A stretch of DNA of 64,000 bases. Origin: Nereocystis luetkeana. Lineage: Eukaryota > Sar > Phaeophyceae > Laminariales > Laminariaceae. Every line of letters begins with the position of its first letter. Position 1 is the stretch's first letter. The notes beneath the pieces were generated by a model that worked only from the letters and a program-made list of their open reading frames with translations, was not told where the DNA came from and ran no database searches. Position numbers and translations under genes: made by a program. Positions 38,404-42,529 of the stretch are shown in pieces. The DNA lies in the NCBI GenBank assembly GCA_031213475.1, contig JARUPZ010000024.1:6947324-7011323 (forward strand), given 5' to 3'.

Positions 38404-39890
38404 GAAGCAGCAGCAGCAGCAGCAGCGGTGGCGGCACCCTCGAGACCCTCCCTGACCCCCTCCCCTCCGTCTCGACAGGGGTGCGTGGTCACTGATCAAA
38501 TTGCCACGGCAAGCAACAGATGAGTACGCCTACCCCCCCCGCCCCCCCCCTCCCCCTATGCCCTCCTGCCCGTCGCAGGAACTCACTCGCTTCGGAGAGA
38601 ACCGCCCTCTGTCAGAAATAATGGACCGAACTAGAAAGGTATGCTGTGTTTACTCTTCACATCAAAACCGGTTCTTTCATTCAAACCGTCGATGTCCAGC
38701 GCACCGATTGCCTCTTGCTGATTCCTCGTCCTAGAGATTTGGCTGCTGTAGAGATAACGGCAATCTCTACTTCATGCACGCTAGGGGTTTTGCTCCGTTG
38801 TCTGTTGGCGTAGCGTGTTTTCTTCTTTTTGTTTTGTTTGTTTGTTCGTTTGTTCGTTTGTTCGTTCGTTCGTTAGTTCGTTTGTTCGTTCGTTCGTTCG
38901 TTCGTTTGTTTGTTTAGTTCGTTCGTTCGCTTGTTTCGTTCGCTTGTTTCGCTCGTCTGTTTGTTTGTTTGCTGTTTGTTCCGTGTTCGTTTGTTTGTTT
39001 GTTTGTTTGTTTGTTTGTGCGTTCGTTCATTCGTTGATTGGTTTGTTTGTCTGTAGGTCCGGTTGTGTTCGTTCTCTACAGTAGGCCTCGTTTGACTGGA
39101 CGCCGTGTCGAGAAACACAACGCGAGGGAAGTTCTGCCTCCGCCGAGTATATATGTATGCAAGAAAGTCGGCTTCACAGGCGGTTGTTGAGATATATGTA
39201 CGCAGGAAAGTCGGCTTCACAGGCGGTTGTTGAGTAGGAAGCGACTTACCCTTCATGCGACTCGCCGCACACCTCGCGGCCCTTCGCGCTCGGTTGCAGG
39301 CCATGCCTGTCTTTCGGTGAAATCGCAACGCGCTCCATCCCGACATTATAGGAGTGCGAGGATCTATGGTCATACGGCTTCAGCTGTGATGACAATGCCC
39401 CCCCCCCCCCCCCCCTCCAAGTTACCCAACCGCTCTCCTGACTCCCCCACTCCCCCCACCACCGCGGCAACCCACCACTGCAAACCCCTGCCCCCTACCC
39501 CCCCCTTCCCACCGCAACAATACATTAACTCATTGAAGCTGTCATCCATGTGCAAGTGTGCCGCGCATGCGGTTCATTTTCATCTTTCTTTCATTCCCGT
39601 GTGTACCTCTTTGTATCTCTGTTAGTCTGGTCCGTTGTGCCTTTTTTTTGCGTTTTGCTATCTGCTTCTGTTTTTTTTTTTTTTTTTTCGCTTCGCTTCA
39701 TCTTCTTATTTAGGTTTTTGTCTGCTATTAATAGTCTCCTTTTTGCTTCCCTGGTGTCCGCAGTGGTGGAGTGCGTATTCTTGTTTTTTGTTTTTGCCTC
39801 TGTTTTACTACCGAGGTATTTCTTCCACTCCAGAGTTATTGGAGCCTGTCCTGCGAGCACGGACTGCATTGTATTGTGAGTTAATGTGAG

Positions 39891-39922
<32 letters not shown>

Positions 39923-42483
39923 GTAGGATGCGACTCACCCTTCTTTCGATTCGCCGGACATCTCACCTTTCGCTTCGCGCTTGGTGCAAGAACAAAGGTC
40001 TGTCTGGTCGGTGGAAACCCGACGTGCTCTGCCCCGGCATTGTGTAGGAATGCGAGGGTCTATGGTGACACGACTACGGCCATGCATGAGATCGAGTACT
40101 CCCCCCCCCCCCCCATCCCGCCCGCCTCCCCCATACGACCCACGGCCATACGTGATATGAGTACACCCTCTCCCCCCCACCACCCCCCCCGCCCCTCCCC
40201 CCCCCGCCCGACGTATTCTGAGAATAGTCGCAGCGCCATGTACTGGTGGCGGTTCTGACCTTTTTCCTGCGGCGGGACCTTCTCGTACAGTCGCAGCGGT
40301 ACATCGTGCTCAGCATCCCGGAGCCCCCCCCGCGTCTTCTCCCCCCCGACTCGGCTTCGGCCGCCGCCACCACCACCACCACCACCAACAGCACCAACAA
40401 CACCAACACCAACACCAACACCACCATTAACAGGACCAAGACTCTCACACCCACACCCATCAACACCAACACCCACGCTAGCACCGGCACCATCAGCTAC
40501 TCCAACACTAGCGCCACCTCCACTCGAGCTGTTAGCGAGGAAGGCGGATATGTTACGGGGGGTGCTGCCGACGCGACCAGGCAGGGGCGAAGGCATAGCG
40601 ATGTCGGAAGCAGCGGTGGGGGGGGTGGGGGCAACGTTGAGGTTGGTGGTAGTGGTGGTGGCGGTGGAGGCGGTGGCGAGGGTAGTGGTGGTGGTGGGGG
40701 TGGGGGAGGAGGGAGGGAGGTGGCGGCAGTGTGGGCGGGGGGAGGGGGGGGATGGGGGACCTCGTACGGGTCGAATATTGGGTCCAACAGCGTGGATGCG
40801 GCGGGATACAATCGGTTGCAATCCCCGGGGCTGGAGCCGTTTGAAGGTGGGAAAGCGAAGAGGCGTTCCTTTTTTTTTTCTTTTTTTTTCGGTTTTTTGT
40901 TCTGATTTTCGCTGGCATGTGTCTGCCTGTCTGTTTCTTTCTACGTAGCGTCCTTTCGTTTGCCTTGTTGACGACCAAAAACGTTTTTTTTTAAGGTCTC
41001 TTATGTTCAAAGTTTTTTTTATTTTTTTTATTTATTGCGGCAGTAATGTGTTTTTCTTACGGCTTGTTGTGTGTCGTTTTTTTGTTTTGTACACCGAGGT
41101 ACGCTTTATTATACGTATATGTATACTTTGTTTCGGTTGTAGTGTTTGTGTTTGTGTTTTTTTTTGTTTTAGTTTTGTGTTGTTTTTTTTTGTCTCGTTT
41201 CGGGCGGGGGTGGGAGTGTATGAGATTGGTGTTGAGGTTAGGACAAGAGCAAAAGCGGGTGTGTGTGCACTGCATAGCGAAGCGACAACAAGGGTGGGGG
41301 AGGGAGAGTGGAGAAAGAGGCGGGAACCGGGGGAGGGGGGCGGGGGGGGGGGGTTGTACTCGATAGAAGAGATGTACTCGATCTTCATGCATGGCCGTAG
41401 TCGTATGACCACAGGGGTATTGTAATTGAGTCGGCGGTGGGTGAAACACGTGGTCGCGCGAGGAAAAGCGAGCAGAGTGCTGTTGTTTTCACACCTCAAA
41501 TCTAGATATTTCAAGGCAGAATCCACTCCTGCACGTGTACAACATGACCTAGCTCATGTTTCCGGGTTGGACTCCCCGTGTAATAGTCATGATGCTCTAC
41601 AGCGCATGCTTCCTGGGTTGGATTTGCCCTATAAGGCAGATCCTGCATAACCGTTCACAATGGCAGGCGAGCAACTAGATAATCTACTGTAGATAGATAG
41701 ACAGATAGATCATGATCTGGTCTATCTATGCGAGGTGTAAGATGGTTGAGCAATTGAGGGTGTGGGACGTCGGTGGCTTCGTTTCCGGTGACGGTTTCGG
41801 CAACGTTCGAGGAAACGGATCGCGGGTCGGCATCACTGGGACGGGCCGAATTTATCGAGCGGTTTAGCGAGAGGGGGAGAGAGAGAGAGAGAGAGAGAGA
41901 GAGGTTTAGTCTAGCGGGTTGAATATTCCCCAAACGCTGCTGCTTCTGCTCTTGTGTTTGTTTGTGAGTGGACAGGCGTGCGGAGAGGGGTAATCTTGGG
42001 AGTGTAATTGTTGCCGCCCCCGTAGTCATATAGCAATACCCCCCCCCCCCCCCCCCCGCCCGTCATGCCCGTCCCGGCTGGTTCCTTTTTCGAGCAGAGG
42101 AGTACTTGAGAAGTCGCGACGATGGTTCGGAGACCGGAAAGCTGATGCGGAGGCTGGCGCCTTTTTTCAGGGGAAAACTTAGCTTCCGGTGAGACAATTG
42201 TTTTCGTTCCCCTTTTTTTTTTTTTTTTTTCTGTTTCTCCCCATTTATAATTCTCGCCCTCATTTTCTCTCTCCCTCATTCCTATTAGTAGTCACATAGG
42301 AGCCCCCCCCCCCCCCCCCCCCCTCTCGCCTCCACCCCCTCTATGTACGCTTCGTGCCTTCGTTTGTTTCGAGAGACTTTTTTTTTTTTTTTTGTTTCCT
42401 CTTTCGACTCACGTTGAATCGTGGAGCTTCGTCTATTGCGGCACTGTTCCGCTTTTTTGACGCTGAAATGCTGTACCACGTCG

Positions 42484-42529
<46 letters not shown>

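Noticed and set aside
40060..41010. 316-codon frame on the - strand, and 40553-40978 on -
   Set aside because: They mirror the + strand exon and its microsatellite; the + strand reading matches NPRL3 and splices in phase, the - reading matches nothing.
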